A stretch of 64,000 nucleotides of DNA from Begonia masoniana (taxonomy: Eukaryota; Streptophyta; Magnoliopsida; Cucurbitales; Begoniaceae), in NCBI GenBank assembly GCA_022432975.1, contig CM039502.1, positions 73,737,497 through 73,801,496 on the forward strand, read 5' to 3'. How positions within the stretch are numbered: position 1 is the stretch's first letter; each line of letters starts with the position of its first letter. The translations under genes and the position numbers were made by a program. Below are positions 1 through 12,405 of the stretch, in pieces. The notes beneath the pieces were generated by a model. The model did no database searches. It saw only the letters and a program-made list of their open reading frames with translations, and was not told the DNA's origin.

Positions 1-824
1 AATCAAGAAGACTTCCGTCGCGAGTAATATCGACCGCAGACCACAACGACTAGTTTTCTTCGTATAGATTCTTCTCAACGTTATATTTTTAGTACGAAAA
101 CAAGGAGTCATCCAAATAAGAAGCAATTTACGGATACCAGTATAAAAGGAAGAAAAGGAGCTCGAGAGAAGAACTTTTTTCCAATATGATCAATTTTCTC
201 TCAACTCTCACGAGCTCACACGACAATCTTTGTTTACACCTCTCTACATCTAAACTTGAGATTTTGACTTTTGAGAGAGTGTAGTTTTTGTGCTATACTA
301 TTCTCAACTTGTAAAACTTGAAGGCAGTGATTGACGCCCGTGAAGTTCAATCCAAAGTTGTAAGGCAGTAGATCGACGCTCGTGAAGTTCGATCAAGAAA
401 TCTCAGTTGAGGAGAAGATAAGGATCTTCAAGGGAGAAACCTTGAAACGTGGACTTAGACAAGGTTGGCCGAACCACGTAAAAATATCGGTGTCAATCTC
501 TTTCTCTTTGTAACGCCCCCGAACCCACCCCGGCTCGGTGCGCTACTTTGCTAACCAATCCCACGTTTAAAACATAATTTAAAATAATTTTTGACAAAAT
601 TTTGACTCGATTTTCGGGTTCGAAAACTCTCCTAATCGTCTAGTTCAATAGCTACGTACGTTATAGGATATTTTTGGGTGTTACACTCTTACTCTTACTT
701 TTATGTGTCTGTTAGTAATTGCACACAAAGAGAAAAAGATAAGATAAACCTAATTTGCATTGTTAAAAAGGATTAGGTTAAGAAATTTCTATTTCACCTC
801 CCCTCTTAGACAATCATGATCCTA
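1..824 (+). mobile_element. 3' part of a Sirevirus-like copia LTR
   Basis: This is the terminal part of a copia LTR in plus orientation. It shares several blocks with the LTRs of the copia element at 3,832-14,824: the 'gattgacgcccgtgaag' blocks near 330-390, the stretch around 455-485 ending in 'ggccgaaccacgtaaaaa', and an end at 785-824 reading 'cttagacaatcatgatcctaca', which finishes in the canonical CA. The TG start lies before the window. Immediately after 824 the sequence becomes the integrase region of gypsy element A, so this LTR truncates A. A small insertion occupies 509-685. Whether the LTR belongs to a complete element to the left cannot be seen. Confidence 0.75.
509..685. mobile_element. 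177-bp TG...CA insertion with 5-bp target duplication
   Basis: The insertion starts TGTAACGCCC and ends GGGTGTTACA, so its ends are nearly inverted copies of each other. It is flanked by CTCTT at 504-508 and at 686-690. Removing it restores an uninterrupted copia LTR sequence. The 5-bp target duplication and TG...CA ends fit a very small solo LTR (TRIM-like or internally deleted gypsy LTR). A MITE is the alternative, but the short terminal match and TG/CA ends favour an LTR. There is no coding capacity. Confidence 0.65.
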
Positions 825-3800
825 CAGCCTTGGTATCTAACTCCCGAGTCAATATCAATGGAGAACTTTTCAAGTTCTTTTGCTTTGATTTTAGCTTTCC
901 ACTCAGCTATATCAACACTGTTACTTTGTGCTTCCAAAATTCTTTGCACCAAATTGGGTCTGACGTTAATATTCTGAAGATAGATCCGTCCATTGCCTTC
1001 TCTCAGCTGCAGATTATACTTGTTGATTTCAGACCACATTTCACATTCTTTGATGCCGATACCAGCTGCCATTAATCTGGATTTTATGCTCAAGGCATCT
1101 GCAACCTTGTTGGCTTTCCCTTAATGATACTGCAGTGTAAAATCATAATCTTGTAGAAATTCCATCCAGCGTCTCTGCCTTTGATTCAACTCCTTATGAG
1201 TAAACAAATATTTCAGACTTTTGTGATCTAAAAATACTTCAAATGCTTCACCATATAAATAATATCTCCAGTGCTTTAAAGTGAATACCACTGCAGCAAG
1301 CTCCAAATCGTGAACTGGATAAGTCTGTTCATGTGGTTTCAATTGCCTTGAAGCATAATCAACTATTTTCTCATCCTGCATCAAAACACATCTCAGGCCA
1401 TTTAAGGATGCATCACAATAAACTACATACCCTTTATCTCTTTCGGGAATTATTAAAATCGGTGGGGACATTAGCTTCTTCTTTAGCAACTAAAAAGCCA
1501 CTTCACATTTGTCATCCCATTCATACTTTACTGCTTTTTGGGTTAACCTGATTCAATGGCTTTGCAATTCTAGAGAAATCCTCCACAAATCTTCTGTAAT
1601 ATCCTACCAATCTCAGAAAACTTCTAATCTTTGAAGTTCTGTACTGCTTTAGTCTTTGAAGAATCGACTGCAATACCATTCTTGTAAATTACATGTCCTA
1701 GAAATTTTACTTCTTCAAGCCAGCCAGAATTCACATTTGCTCAGCTTCGCATACAGCTGATGCTGCATCAATAGACTCAAAACACAGTGCAGGTGTTGTT
1801 CATGATCTACTTTTGAAGAGGAATATACCAGGATATCGTCGATGAATACTATCACAAAACTGTTTAGATATGGTCTGAACACTCTGTTCATTAGATCTAT
1901 AAATGCAGCAGGTGCATTAGTTAAAGCAAACGACATCACTAGAAACTCGTAATGACCATAACTAGTTCTGAAAGCAGTTTTTTGAACATCCTCTTCTCGA
2001 ATTCGCAATTGGTGGTATCCAGATCTCAAATCAATTTTTGAGAACCAGCATGATCCTCTCAATTGATCGAACAAGTCATTAATCTGGGGAAGTGGATATT
2101 TATTCTTTACTGTTACGCGGTTCAGTTGCCTATAATTGATGCACATTCTCAATGTGCCATCTTTCTTCTTGACAAATAATACTAGAGCAAGGTGACGTGC
2201 TGGGTCTTATAAATCCTCTTTCCAACAGTTCATCTAGTTGCACCTTTAGCTATTTTAATTCTGCCGGTGTCATTCAACAAGGAGGAATTGAAATTGGATT
2301 TGTCCCTGGATATACTTCAATCATAAATTCTGCTTCTCTTGTTGGAGGCAATCCGGGTAACTCTTCTGGGAAGACATCCATATATTCTTGCACTACTTCA
2401 ATGGCTTCGACCATTGTCTCGCTGTCTTCCCCAATTAAAAGACTAGCTATCCATCCTGTAAATTTAAAGGAATTCCGAGGAAAATGACATTTGATTGCGT
2501 TTTTCTCTCCATAGAATGAAAAAGTATCTCCATATGGAAGATATACCGTTATTTTCTTCTGGTCACAATCCATAATCACTTTATATATAGATAACAAATC
2601 CATTCCAAGGATAATATCAAACCAGTCTAACTCCACAACTATCAGGTCTACCATAAATTCGTGATCTCTAATCCTGACTATACAAGATTTGCAAATTTGA
2701 TCTATAACCACATTTGTACCCAAAGGTGATTCTGCCCTCAAAGCATAAGGTAAAGATGTGACTTCCAATTCCAAAGCATGCATAATAGTAGACGACACAA
2801 ATGAATGCGTTGCTCCGGAATCAAATAAATCCGTACTTTAGAGTTATAAAGCAGGAAAATACCTTCAATCACCGTGTTGTCTGCTTTTTCCTCGAAGGTA
2901 CCAAAAGCATGTACTCTTGACTGTGAATTGGCAGCCTATGAAGTATCTCCTCCTGACTGTCTCGATAATTGTTGACTTGGTCTGGTATTTATAGGAGGAC
3001 TTGCTATTGGAAACTGGGTTTGCTGGCTCTCTCTTGAACTTGAGGATGATCAGCCGTCTATTTTCTACAATTTTTCTTCATATGCCCTTATTTACCACAA
3101 TAAAAGCAGGTTATGTTCCACTGATTAGTTGGTCGGGACCTGTCACCTTCACTTTTGGCGGATCCACTCTGGTGCAAAGTTTGGCTCTGAGGTTGAGAAG
3201 AAGTGAATCTCGGTTTCTTTGATCGTGTATCCCCTTCACTGACTATTTCTGGATTTTTCCCTTTGGTCCTTCTCCTGGATTCTCATTCATCTTTTTCGAC
3301 CGCCAATTTCTGTTCAACTAACATGGTCCTCTCCACCATATCTAAATACGACTCAATTTTCAAAGCAATGAGCCTATTATAAATTCCCGATCTGAGGCCC
3401 TATTCAAACCTCTGGGCTTTAGCAGTATCGTCAGGAATAAACTGCCCAGCTTACTTTGCTAATTCCTCAAATTTAGCCTGATAATCCGAGACACTCATGT
3501 CTCGTTGAACCAGCTCCAAGAACTCCTTGGCTTTTGCTTGTCTCATGTATTTAGGAAAGAACCGTTCCACGAAAACATACTCAAACTGTTTCAAGTCAAT
3601 TTGGCTACCCAGGGTTATCTTGGTATGATCCCACCATTTGTCGGCCTTGTCATCCAGCTTATTCATGGCAAACTTAACTTTGAACTGCTCTTGAATTCCC
3701 ACCACCTCAAACTTCTTCTTTATCTGCTTCAGCCATTCTTCTGCTATGGCGAGATCACTTTCTCCCTTAAATAGTGGAGGTCTTGACTTCAAAACTTTCT

Positions 3801-3831
3801 AGCAATTTCACTTTCCAGGGTATCATACTTC
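825..3831 (-). pseudogene. Ty3/gypsy element A gag-pol remnant (Tekay/Del-like)
   Basis: Read on the minus strand this is a decayed gag-pol. From high to low coordinates it shows a Retrotrans_gag-like block (3,451-3,792), a zinc knuckle near 3,070-3,110, a retropepsin region (the DSGATH equivalent lies near 2,820), RT (1,715-2,200, with the [10 protein letters not shown] motif) and RNase H (1,121-1,489, with YCDAS and the DHKSLKYLF motif). It ends at the start of the integrase region, cut by the copia LTR ending at 824. Lesions include TAA at 3,451-3,453 after FEELAK, TAA at 3,088-3,090 inside the zinc knuckle, and a 4-nt excess after CEFWL near 1,720-1,735. All three recur in A' and C. The gag N-terminus continues at 14,825-14,961 beyond the nested copia element. 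Confidence 0.85.
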
Positions 3832-5785
3832 TGTAGGAACGTGATTGTCTAAGAGGGGGGTGAATTAGAAATTTCTTATCTCTTTACTAAGTGTAATAAA
3901 GTTTCTCAATTGATTGCTTACTGATTCAAATAAACAGAGAGAGAGAAAGAAAAACAACACCGAGAGTTTTTATGTGGTTCGGCCAAAACCTGCCTACGTC
4001 CACGCTTCAAGGTTTCCTCCTTGAAGTTTCTTTCCTCTTCCTTAGACAAAAACTTGATTGGACTTCACGGACGCCAATCACTGTTGATTGATCTTCACGG
4101 ACATCAATCACAGCCTTTACACTTTGATTGATCTTCACGGACATCAATCACAGCCTTTACACTTTGATTGATCTTCACGGACATCAATCACAGCCTTTAC
4201 ACTTTGATTGATCTTCACGGACATCAATCACAGCCTTTACACTTTGATTGATCTTCACGGACATCAATCACAGCCTTTACACTTTGATTGATCTTCACGG
4301 ACATCAATCACAGCCTTTACACTTTGATTGATCTTCACGGACATCAATCACAGCCTTTACACTTTGATTGATCTTCACGGACATCAATCACAGCCTTTAC
4401 ACTTTGATTGATCTTCACGGACATCAATCACAGCCTTTACACTTTGATTGATCTTCACGGACATCAATCACAGCCTTTACACTTTGATTGATCTTCACGG
4501 ACATCAATCACAGCCTTTACACTTTGATTGATCTTCACGGACATCAATCACAGCCTTTACACTTTGATTGATCTTCACGGACACTTTACACTTTGATTGA
4601 TCTTCACGGGCGTCAATCACAGTCTTTACACTTTGATTGATCTTCACGGACATCAATCACAGCCTTTACACTTTGATTGATCTTCACGGGCGTCAATCAC
4701 AGCCTTTACACTTTTACAAGAATGGTTAAGATTTACAACACAGACTACACTTTCACAAATATCAAATCTCCAATTAAATTCTCGAGAGGTGTAGGAAATA
4801 GCAGAGTATTACAAAGCTTTTTTGCGTATAAGGGTTCAGAGAGAATTTCGGCAAAAAGTTGTTCTCCTCAGCTTTGTTCTTCTATTTATACTTTGTCTAT
4901 AATCGGCATCTCATCTAGAAAACTCATCGTCTGTGTTCGGAAATATAGCCGTTGGAGAAACATCCATACGACGACAGCTAGCCGTTGATGTCTGGAGTCG
5001 CTATCGTTCGCGGCTATTAATGATCTGGAGTTAAGACATTGGACGAGTATCACTGTTGCTTCGCGGTATTTTAAATATCTGGTGCTAAGTCTTTGAATGA
5101 CAGCGTTTCTCTTTTAGACTGTGGACAACATCGTCTTTCCTTTGAGCGTGGACGACTGCGTCTTTCCTTTGAGCGTGAACGACTGCATCATTCTTTTGAG
5201 CGTAGACGATTGCGTCTTTCATTAGTGTGGACGACTGCGTCTTTCATTGTCATGGACGACAGCGTCTATCTTTCGCGTGGACAACTTTGACAGTCTCTTA
5301 AATGTGGACGACTACGTCAGTCTTTCGCGTGGACAACTGACCTTGGTCGTTTACGTCTTTTTCTGTTTTCTTTTTACGTGGACGATTGATTCTGCTTTCA
5401 ACTCTGGACGACTGCGTCTTTCATTTAAAGCTTTGAACAACTGCATTTGACTTTCGACTTTGAACTATTGATTTTGCCTTGACTGTGGACAATTGATTTT
5501 GTCATTGACTTTGGACGACTGATTCCGTCTTTAGACTTTAGACGATTGATTTCCATAGACTATTAACACTTAGACAAAATTGTTAGAAAACATAATACCC
5601 ATTTTTCAAAGGGCATTTTCAGATAAATGCAAATTACACTCTAATCTAATTATTCAGTTTATGTATTTCAAATTAATCATCAGTTCACCAATTTCATATT
5701 AATCATAATCATTTTCTCATCTTATATTTCACATTAGACGTTATCATAAAAAACATCATTACTTAAAACATATTTTAAGCTAACA
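3832..5785 (-). repeat. 3' LTR of the nested copia element
   Basis: This LTR of 1,954 bp has TG...CA ends in minus orientation. It holds the 40-bp tandem array (4,083-4,715) and, further on, diverged 'gtggacgactgcgtctttc'-type motifs (5,100-5,550), of which the 52-bp unit of the other LTR is an expansion. Its core flanks match the 5' LTR at 12,411-14,824 closely outside the arrays. Confidence 0.85.
4083..4715. repeat. 40-bp tandem repeat array in copia 3' LTR
   Basis: The unit is 40 bp and contains 'ttgattgatcttcacgg' followed by 'acatcaatcacagcc'. Starts recur every 40 bp from about 4,124 to 4,564, with irregular units at both ends, giving roughly 15 copies. The 5' LTR of the same element has only about two copies of this block (12,655-12,740), so the array grew in this LTR alone. 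Confidence 0.95.
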
Positions 5786-5800
5786 ATCTCCCCTTTTTTT
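5786..5800 (-). other. Polypurine tract of the copia element
   Basis: On the minus strand this reads AAAAAAAGGGGAGAT and directly abuts the TGTTAG start of the 3' LTR, the expected position of the plus-strand primer. Confidence 0.8.
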
Positions 5801-6136
5801 ATGATGGCAAATATAAGATGATAATGTAAATTCTCTCCCTCATAATAATCTCAAAGCGATAATAACTTTTCTAACTCCCCCATACTCTTTGCATGCAACT
5901 AAAATAAACTTCATTCTTTATCATACACATTTATCTCCCCTTTTGACATTATAAAAAATAATCACTCAAGGAGGAATGACATTCAGCACAGTACAGATAA
6001 CAGTTATAAAAACAAGTATAGTGTGAATAAAAGAAATATCATAAAAAGAAATCAGTCATAGTGTTAAAAAAAAAATTATTCCAGCCCATAAGATCCCTTA
6101 ATTGGCTAAGAAAATCATTCTGTATAGGGAGAAATC
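5801..6136. other. Non-coding 3' region of the copia element
   Basis: This AT-rich stretch between the envelope-like ORF and the PPT holds no ORF. On the minus strand it is purine-rich, as expected upstream of a PPT. Confidence 0.6.
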
Positions 6137-7259
6137 CTAGAAACGGCCAGAATAGAAATCCCTTGCATATCGGAACAGATGCTCATCTTCATCCTCAACT
6201 GCCATAGCCTCAGCTGGAGCAGTAGTAACAGGAGAAACAGGAGGAATGGGATCGCCAGAGTGAGTATCCCCTGCAACCTCTGCATCCTCCATGGGTGCAT
6301 CAGCAGGAGGCTCAGGACTCATGGACAGGCTCAAGCATGACAAGATCAGCAGAGACATCATTAGCAGCTGGAACAATAAGGGTCTCTGACTCACAAGCAT
6401 CAGCAGCAGTAACATCTGGAAGAGGAGTAGCTGGTTGATCAATGAACGGTGTAGGCACTGTCAGACTCCAGAAATCTAACTCCAAACCGGTTAAAAATAT
6501 TCATAAGCAGAAGATTGTAAGGCAAGGACTTGGATACATTGCATACGACTTGAAGCATTCTGTTAAGCACAATGAATCCAAAATGAAAGGGTTCTCCTCT
6601 GAAAAAATGTCCAAGCAAGAAGAGATCCATGTCACTGACATGATCTCTGTGACCCTTTACAGGCAGAATGTTATAATGGATCATTTGGTGAAATACTCTG
6701 GCCCTAAGGTTTAAGTCTTACTTTTCAGCTTTAGGGGAGAGCAATTTGGATCCTTGGCAATCAGTCTGACTAATTCCTTGCCTGCAGGCTTAGTAAGAAA
6801 TGATGGAGTTGTTGTTGCCTCAAAATATTTGCAAGATCCATTTAAAAACTCACAGCAGAGAATTTGATGCATCATATCTTGAGTGAGTTCAATATATCTT
6901 CCATAAACATAACTCCTAAGAACAAGGGGTCTTGTAGAATGTTCTAGGTTGGCATAAAACATTATAATTGCAGATTCACAGAAAGGGGCTTCAGAATCAA
7001 ATAGCCCTATTAACCCTAATCTGACTAAAGGTTCTTCTAAATCCAATCCAGTTAAATCGCGAAAAATTATACCTCTAGATCTAATAATTGGTTTGAATTT
7101 GAAATCTTCATAATACCTATTGAAAGTGGCCTGATTAATGAACTCGTTATTCGGCCATTGAAGAGGAGAAGGAGCAGAGATAGGCTGGGTATTTGCTGGA
7201 TGGGAAGTCTTGTGTTTCTTTCGCGAGAAAACTTGGGGGGCTCGAGAGGAAGATGCCAT
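6137..7259 (-). pseudogene. Envelope-like / plant-transposon-protein ORF of the copia element
   Basis: The frame opens with ATG at 7,257-7,259 and runs 182 codons to 6,711. It contains a conserved block around residues 45-130 with the motif MFYANL followed by RSYVYGR. The remainder continues in shifted frames to an acidic, Pro/Ala-rich C-terminus (about 6,137-6,340), so at least two frameshifts separate the parts. Position between the RNase H remnant and the PPT matches the extra ORF of Sireviruses. The FYANL block also occurs in the split ORF at 52,866-53,105 / 59,605-60,020. In such elements the product is of unknown function; calling it envelope is by position only. The start context and good N-terminal frame argue this part decayed late. 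Confidence 0.65.
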
Positions 7260-7690
7260 TGATAATCAGCTGGGGTTTAGAGATGGAGAGTAGAAAGATT
7301 TGAGATCGATGGCAACGAGCAGAGTCGGAAAGGAGCCGCAGGACAAACGAAAAAGAATCGAGAGGTTTTAGGCGGGTTTTTTTTTAAAGATAGGGTTTCT
7401 GTAACCTTTTGAAAGAATATATATCTTCCAGTTTTATCGTCCAAAGTAAAATGTCTATTTTTATCGTCCATGGTAAAACATCTATTTCTATTGTTCAGTG
7501 TCAATGACCATAGTGACAATGACCATTGTCAAACATCCACGGTCAACGTCCATAGTGACTAAGTTTTCACAGAGAAGGAAATTGTAGAGATCGTCCATTT
7601 TGACAACATTGTCAACATCCATTGTGACAACGTCCATGCCTTCAATGACCAATCTGCTCTATTGCACAATATTCTCCAACAGAAGAAGAA
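7260..7690 (-). other. Spacer between pol and envelope-like ORF
   Basis: No supported coding sequence is visible. The stretch holds several copies of 'gtccatagtgac'/'gtccattgtgac'-like words (7,500-7,640) that look like a decayed short repeat. Confidence 0.5.
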
Positions 7691-8346
7691 CCTCAGTTTT
7701 TCTTAATCCGAATGAGAACTAACCTTATTCTAATATTATTGAAGGTCTTTTCATCCAAAGGCTTCGTAAAGATATTTGCTAATTGATCTACAGAATTGAC
7801 AAATTCTAAAGAAATATTCCCTTTCTGAACATGATCTCTGATGAAGTGATATCTAACTTTGATATGTTTTGTTCTAGAATGTTGGATAGGATTCTTGGAA
7901 ATATTGATGGAATTCCTCTAACTAAATTCTCCATAGTAATCTTAGCTAAGATGTCCATTCCTACGTGACCTAGCCTTCTATGCCAAGTTCAACTATCAAC
8001 CAGCAAGATAACAGCAAAATATTTTTCATTAACAAGTTTAAAGATATCTAAATTAATAATATACACATTCATTTGACTTAAATATCACATTATAACACTT
8101 ATCACACAGTTGACTTATACTAAATAGATTATGCTTTTACCCTTCTACCAGCAAAGCATTCTCAATAATAGGGTTAGAACTATTACCTATGTTACAGATG
8201 CCAACAATTTTACCCTTTTGGTTTCCACCAAAAGTGACATTCCCTTTCTTCTTGTTGACAAAGGCGAACATTGTTGAATCTCCCGCCATGTGCTTCGAGC
8301 AACAACAATCGAGGTACCATTGATTTTTTTCCGGGAGAACAGTCAA
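7691..8346 (-). pseudogene. Copia pol remnant: protease, GAG-pre-integrase, RNase H end
   Basis: From high to low coordinates the minus strand encodes the protease region (8,137-8,346), where the expected DSG of the active site reads DCC. The GAG_pre-integrase motif follows (about 7,920-7,990: WHRRLGHVGMD, then LAKITMENLV). Directly after it comes the RNase H C-terminus (about 7,700-7,915: KHIKVRYHFIRDHV... and ANIFTKPLDEKTF). The whole integrase core and reverse transcriptase are missing between the last two. The join near 7,914 is the edge of an internal deletion of several kilobases. Confidence 0.8.
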
Positions 8347-8379
8347 CCTGCAAAACAGTAATCAAGTGGTCTTCTTTGG

Positions 8380-9906
8380 TACCCAAATATTTTGGGTCCT
8401 AGAGTTAGGTCTGGTTCCCTTAGGAACCCATTGCAATCCCCTGTCAGGTTTATTTTTTTCTAGTTTCAGAGGATATTCATAGGATTTATGACATACTTCA
8501 TTGCATGCATGACAAGTAGAAGGTTTAACAAAGAATTCTTATATACTTTTTTTTACTAGACATATCATATCCTAAACCAGCTTTATCAAATGTAACTCTC
8601 TAGCTGCCTAATAGCATATTCAGGTTTTTGCTGTCATTAGTAAATTTCAGAACAATATTATTCATGTCCTTATTTCTACTCTTCAGGTCATCTATTTCCT
8701 TTACATGCAGATTACATTCTTTAACATGCTTTTCTACCATGTTTGCATTATCCTTCTTTAAAGAGTTGTACTTAGACTTAAGTATGCCAAATTGCTTAAC
8801 TAAGTCATTAAAAGCATCAATCAGATCACCATCATCATCAGCTTCACTATCACTAGAGAAAATACTAACTTCATTATCGTGTGCCATAAAGCACAAGTTG
8901 GCGACTTCCTCATCCTCTGAAGAAGTGTCGCACTCACTGTCATCCCATGTAGCTTTCATGGCCCTCTTCTTGAATCGCTTGGGACCCTGCTTAGCTTGTG
9001 GACACTCGACCTTGATGTGTCCAGGCTTCCCGCATTCAAAGCATGTAATCTCCTTATCCTTTTGAGGTATTCTCTCTTTGAGAACTTCTTCCCTTGCATC
9101 CTCTTTCTCTGGAGAAATTTGCTGAAATTTCTAGTGATGAGTGTTATATCCTAATCATCAACCTCTTCCTAGAATTCCTCTTGTTTGCTTGAGGAAGCTT
9201 TGAGTGCTATATCCTTTTTCCTGTTAATCTCTTTTTCCTTGAGATCTTCCTTGTCATTGGCTCTCATGGTTATCTCATGAGTCATTAGAGAGCCAATGAG
9301 TTCTTCCAGCTTGAGAACCTTGAGATCTCAAACTTCTTGTATGGCAGTCACTTTCGGTTGCCAGGCTCTTGAAAGACATTTCAGGATCTTCCTTACCAGT
9401 TCTTCGCTGTAATATATCTTACCAAGCGCTTTTAAACCATTAGTAATATTAGTGAAACAAGTAAACATAGAACTAATTGATTCATCCTTTAACATGGTAA
9501 ACAGTTCATACTCGTGTACTAACATGCTCATTTTACTTTCCTTTAGTTGGTTTGTTCCTTCGTGTGTAATCTCTAGCAAGTGTCATATCTCTTGTGCACT
9601 ATCATACCCTTGAACTCTATTAAATTCATCTCTGTTTAGTGCACAGTATAGGGTGTTTATAGCTTTGGCATTTAGACTAAAATTCTTCTTATCAGACTCT
9701 GTTAATTCATGAGAGTCCTTAGAAATAGTAAGTTCATTCTCAGTTTTCATGGCCTTGAAAGGGCCATTTTCTATTATATTTCATATCTCATAGTCCATGG
9801 CTTGAACAAATATTCTCATTTTTGCCTTCCAGTATACATAATCGTTGCCATCAAAAAATGGTGGCCTAGAAATGGACTAACCCTCTATGTGTGTGTTGAA
9901 TGCCAT
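8380..9906 (-). pseudogene. Copia gag (Sirevirus type), broken
   Basis: The frame starts at ATG 9,904-9,906 just inside the PBS and shows an N-terminal block, the UBN2/Retrotran_gag region (about 9,330-9,700, with ALNRDEFNRVQGYDSA), a lysine-rich stretch, a zinc knuckle near 9,010-9,060, and the acidic region 8,600-8,960 (MKATWDDSE..., SSEDEEVANLCFMA). Several in-frame stops and frameshifts divide it into pieces. The homologous gag at 40,200-41,565 shows the same order of blocks. Confidence 0.8.
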
Positions 9907-9959
9907 TGTAAGAATATCACAATATTTTCTAAATAACAGCTTAGACAATATTTAACCTT

Positions 9960-9971
9960 GCTCTGATACCA
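9960..9971 (-). other. Primer-binding site (initiator Met-tRNA) of the copia element
   Basis: The minus strand reads TGGTATCAGAGC two bases inside the 5' LTR end CCTACA, the usual PBS complementary to the 3' end of plant initiator Met-tRNA. Confidence 0.85.
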
Positions 9972-9987
9972 ATTGTAGGAACGTGAT

Positions 9988-12405
9988 TGTAACACCCGAT
10001 ATTTTTGCCTATGTAATTATTTCTCGAATAATTAAGTGGAATTACTCTGATATTAATGCAATGACTGTTTTTAATGAAATTGTCGACGTGTTTAATCGAA
10101 GAGGGGGGTTCGCAAGACCGAATTGATTAACTAGATAATGTTTTAGTTAGAAATCAATGGAAGGGCAAATTAGGAAGGGATTAAGGTTGGTGGGAGGAAA
10201 CCAATGAATGATTGACACTTGGCAAGCTTGTTGATGAAGCCATGCCTTTTCTCTTCCTTCTTCCTCTCTTCTCTTCACTCCTGCGTAAAATACTTCTCTG
10301 TTTTCTCTCTTCCAAGCGACTGCGACCATCCTGTTTTCTTCCGTTTCCTCCAGTGAAGGTAATCATCTACTAAAGTTAATGAGTTTGGACAAGTTAAAAT
10401 GTGACTTTTGTCGAAGTTTGGGGTTAAGGTATTTTGGAGAAAACTCACTGTTTTTGTATGAAAATACGTTGGTTTGTTTTCTAAAGGTTTGAATGGAGTT
10501 TGGAGCATATCCTATTAAGTTATTAGTTAACATTTGCAGCTCTGTTTATTTTTCCTTACGTGCATGTTATAGGTTCGTGTATCACCGAGGTTTCACGAAC
10601 AAAGCTTGCTGCATTTCGGTCAACAGGTAAGTTCATGCGTATAAGTTGGCCCTTAAGGCCATACAGCATGGAGGTACTAGGTTTTGGTTCGGGTAGTTAG
10701 GTCCTAGGTTATGCTTTAAGTTAAACTTGTTCTTTGTGTTCTGTTTCCCGTTATTTTTATTCTGTCACTTGTATATGTTGAGTTTAAGCATCATAATTGT
10801 TCATGCATACACGTTTTCTGGAAAACCATGTAAATATTTTTCAGCACCGGATTTGAAGTTATGAAAGTTAAAAATGTGAATGTAATGTATGGTTAAGTGT
10901 GGACGAGGACTGGCATCCTGTCATGTACTCCTGTTATGTCCTGTTGTGGCATGTACTCCTGTTGCGCCAGCTCTTCCTCCCACTTATACCTTCTTATCCA
11001 GTGCAACGTAATGTAATGTAATGTTCATGTATTTGAAAATGTTCATGCACAGCATATGCATCACCGCATTTCATGTTCTTACTAAGCTCTAGGCTCATAG
11101 TTGAACTCCCTGTTGTAGGTACGGTTCCTCCAGATGAGGACTTTGTGCCTCAAGTTGATGAGTAGGTGATGTTGGCGGATCGAGCTCATGGGGATTGGTT
11201 GCTGCAGTCAGACAAAGTTTACTCCTGTGAAAAATGTATTTTTGAAAGTTATGTCTAGTCCTGTACAGTTTTTGAAATCTTAAAGCAATGTATAAAAATC
11301 GGGTTTATGTTTTAAAACCCCTGCCAGGTGAATTTTTGAAGTGTATGTCCAGATTCTGTACAACTGTTGAAATTTCTAAAACTTCAGTTTGACAGATGAA
11401 TGTATGTCGAGAAATATTCTGCAATTGCTTGGGATTTTCTCTTTTAGGTTGTGCATGGGTTATCTCTGGTTTTAGAGCTATCCATATCGTTTGATTTCTT
11501 AAACTTTTGTCATGTTTTCGATCCTGTCCAAAATCATGTTTTGAAACCGGTTTTTGAAGTTTCTATGCCTTCTGTTTTTATGCTTCCTATTTATATGTCT
11601 TCCTGTTGAAAGTTGTCAATTCTGCCTTTAAAATTATGTCATCCGCCCCTGTCATCCGCCTTACGTCTTCCACCTTGCGTCTTCCGCCCTACGTCTACCG
11701 CCCTATATCATCCGATCCTGTCATCCGCCCTATATCATCCACTTTTGTCACCTTATATCATCCGCTCCTGTCATCCGCCCTATATCATCTGATCCTGTCA
11801 TCCACTCTATATCATCCGATCCTATCATCTGCCCTATATCATCTAATCCTGTCATCCACTCTATATCATCCGATCCTGTTATCCACTCTATATCATCCGA
11901 TCCTATCATTCACTCTATATCATCTGATCCTGTCATCCGCCCTATATCATCCGCTCCTGTCATCCGCCCTATATCATCCGCTCCTGTCATCCGCCCTATA
12001 TCATTCGCTCTTGTCATCCACCCTATATCATCCGCTCCTGCCATCCACTCCTGTCGTTCACTGTAGCCTTCCACAGTATGTCTTCTAGTTCCTGTTTCCC
12101 ATTTGATTAAGTTTTCCATTACACATCCATCACCCACCCAGCCTTTTATTTAAACGTTCAAAGTATTCAGTCTTCCTGTTTTCTACAGTCTTCTATTTCT
12201 GTAGTCCAAGTTTTTATATTCCTGTTCTTCCCGTTTCCTTCTGTTATTTATTCGTGTTCTTCCTGTTTTTCTCACCTTAATTCCAGAGAAGGTCTTCACT
12301 GTGTAAAGCTTTAAAAATATATATATATGTCACATTATGTCCTGTTTTAAAAAAAATGTCCGGAGTGATAGCTCTCTGACCCCGATTGGGTTTGGGGCCA
12401 TCACA
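9988..12405. mobile_element. Solo LTR (2,418 bp) of a gypsy-type element, TSD GTGAT
   Basis: It begins TGTAACACCCGAT and ends GGCCATCACA, flanked by GTGAT at 9,983-9,987 and 12,406-12,410. Removing it restores the copia LTR phrase 'cgtgattgtctaagag'. There is no internal region, PBS or PPT, so it is a solo LTR left by LTR-LTR recombination. The interior contains a 27-bp minisatellite (11,640-12,060). Ends and length suggest a Ty3/gypsy family, but no internal domain confirms that. Confidence 0.85.
11640..12060. repeat. 27-bp minisatellite inside the solo LTR
   Basis: The unit of about 27 bp (for example 'cctgtcatccgccctatatc' followed by 'atccgct') recurs about 14 times with point variation. 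Because 27 is a multiple of three, one frame stays open, giving a repetitive ORF that is not evidence for a protein. Confidence 0.9.

Noticed and set aside
4083..4715. Regular repeats that resemble a CRISPR array (also 13,320-14,375 and 46,484-50,048)
   Set aside because: Units are directly abutting with no unique spacers, no cas genes, and the context is plant retrotransposons.
5093..5450. ORFs reading FERGRLRLSFERGRL-type repeats (also 13,117-13,404 and 14,185-14,535)
   Set aside because: Translations of the short LTR minisatellite words; present in several frames and both strands.
11606..12088. 160-codon ORF rich in LYHPILSS repeats
   Set aside because: A 27-bp minisatellite inside a solo LTR keeps the frame open; no independent evidence for a protein.
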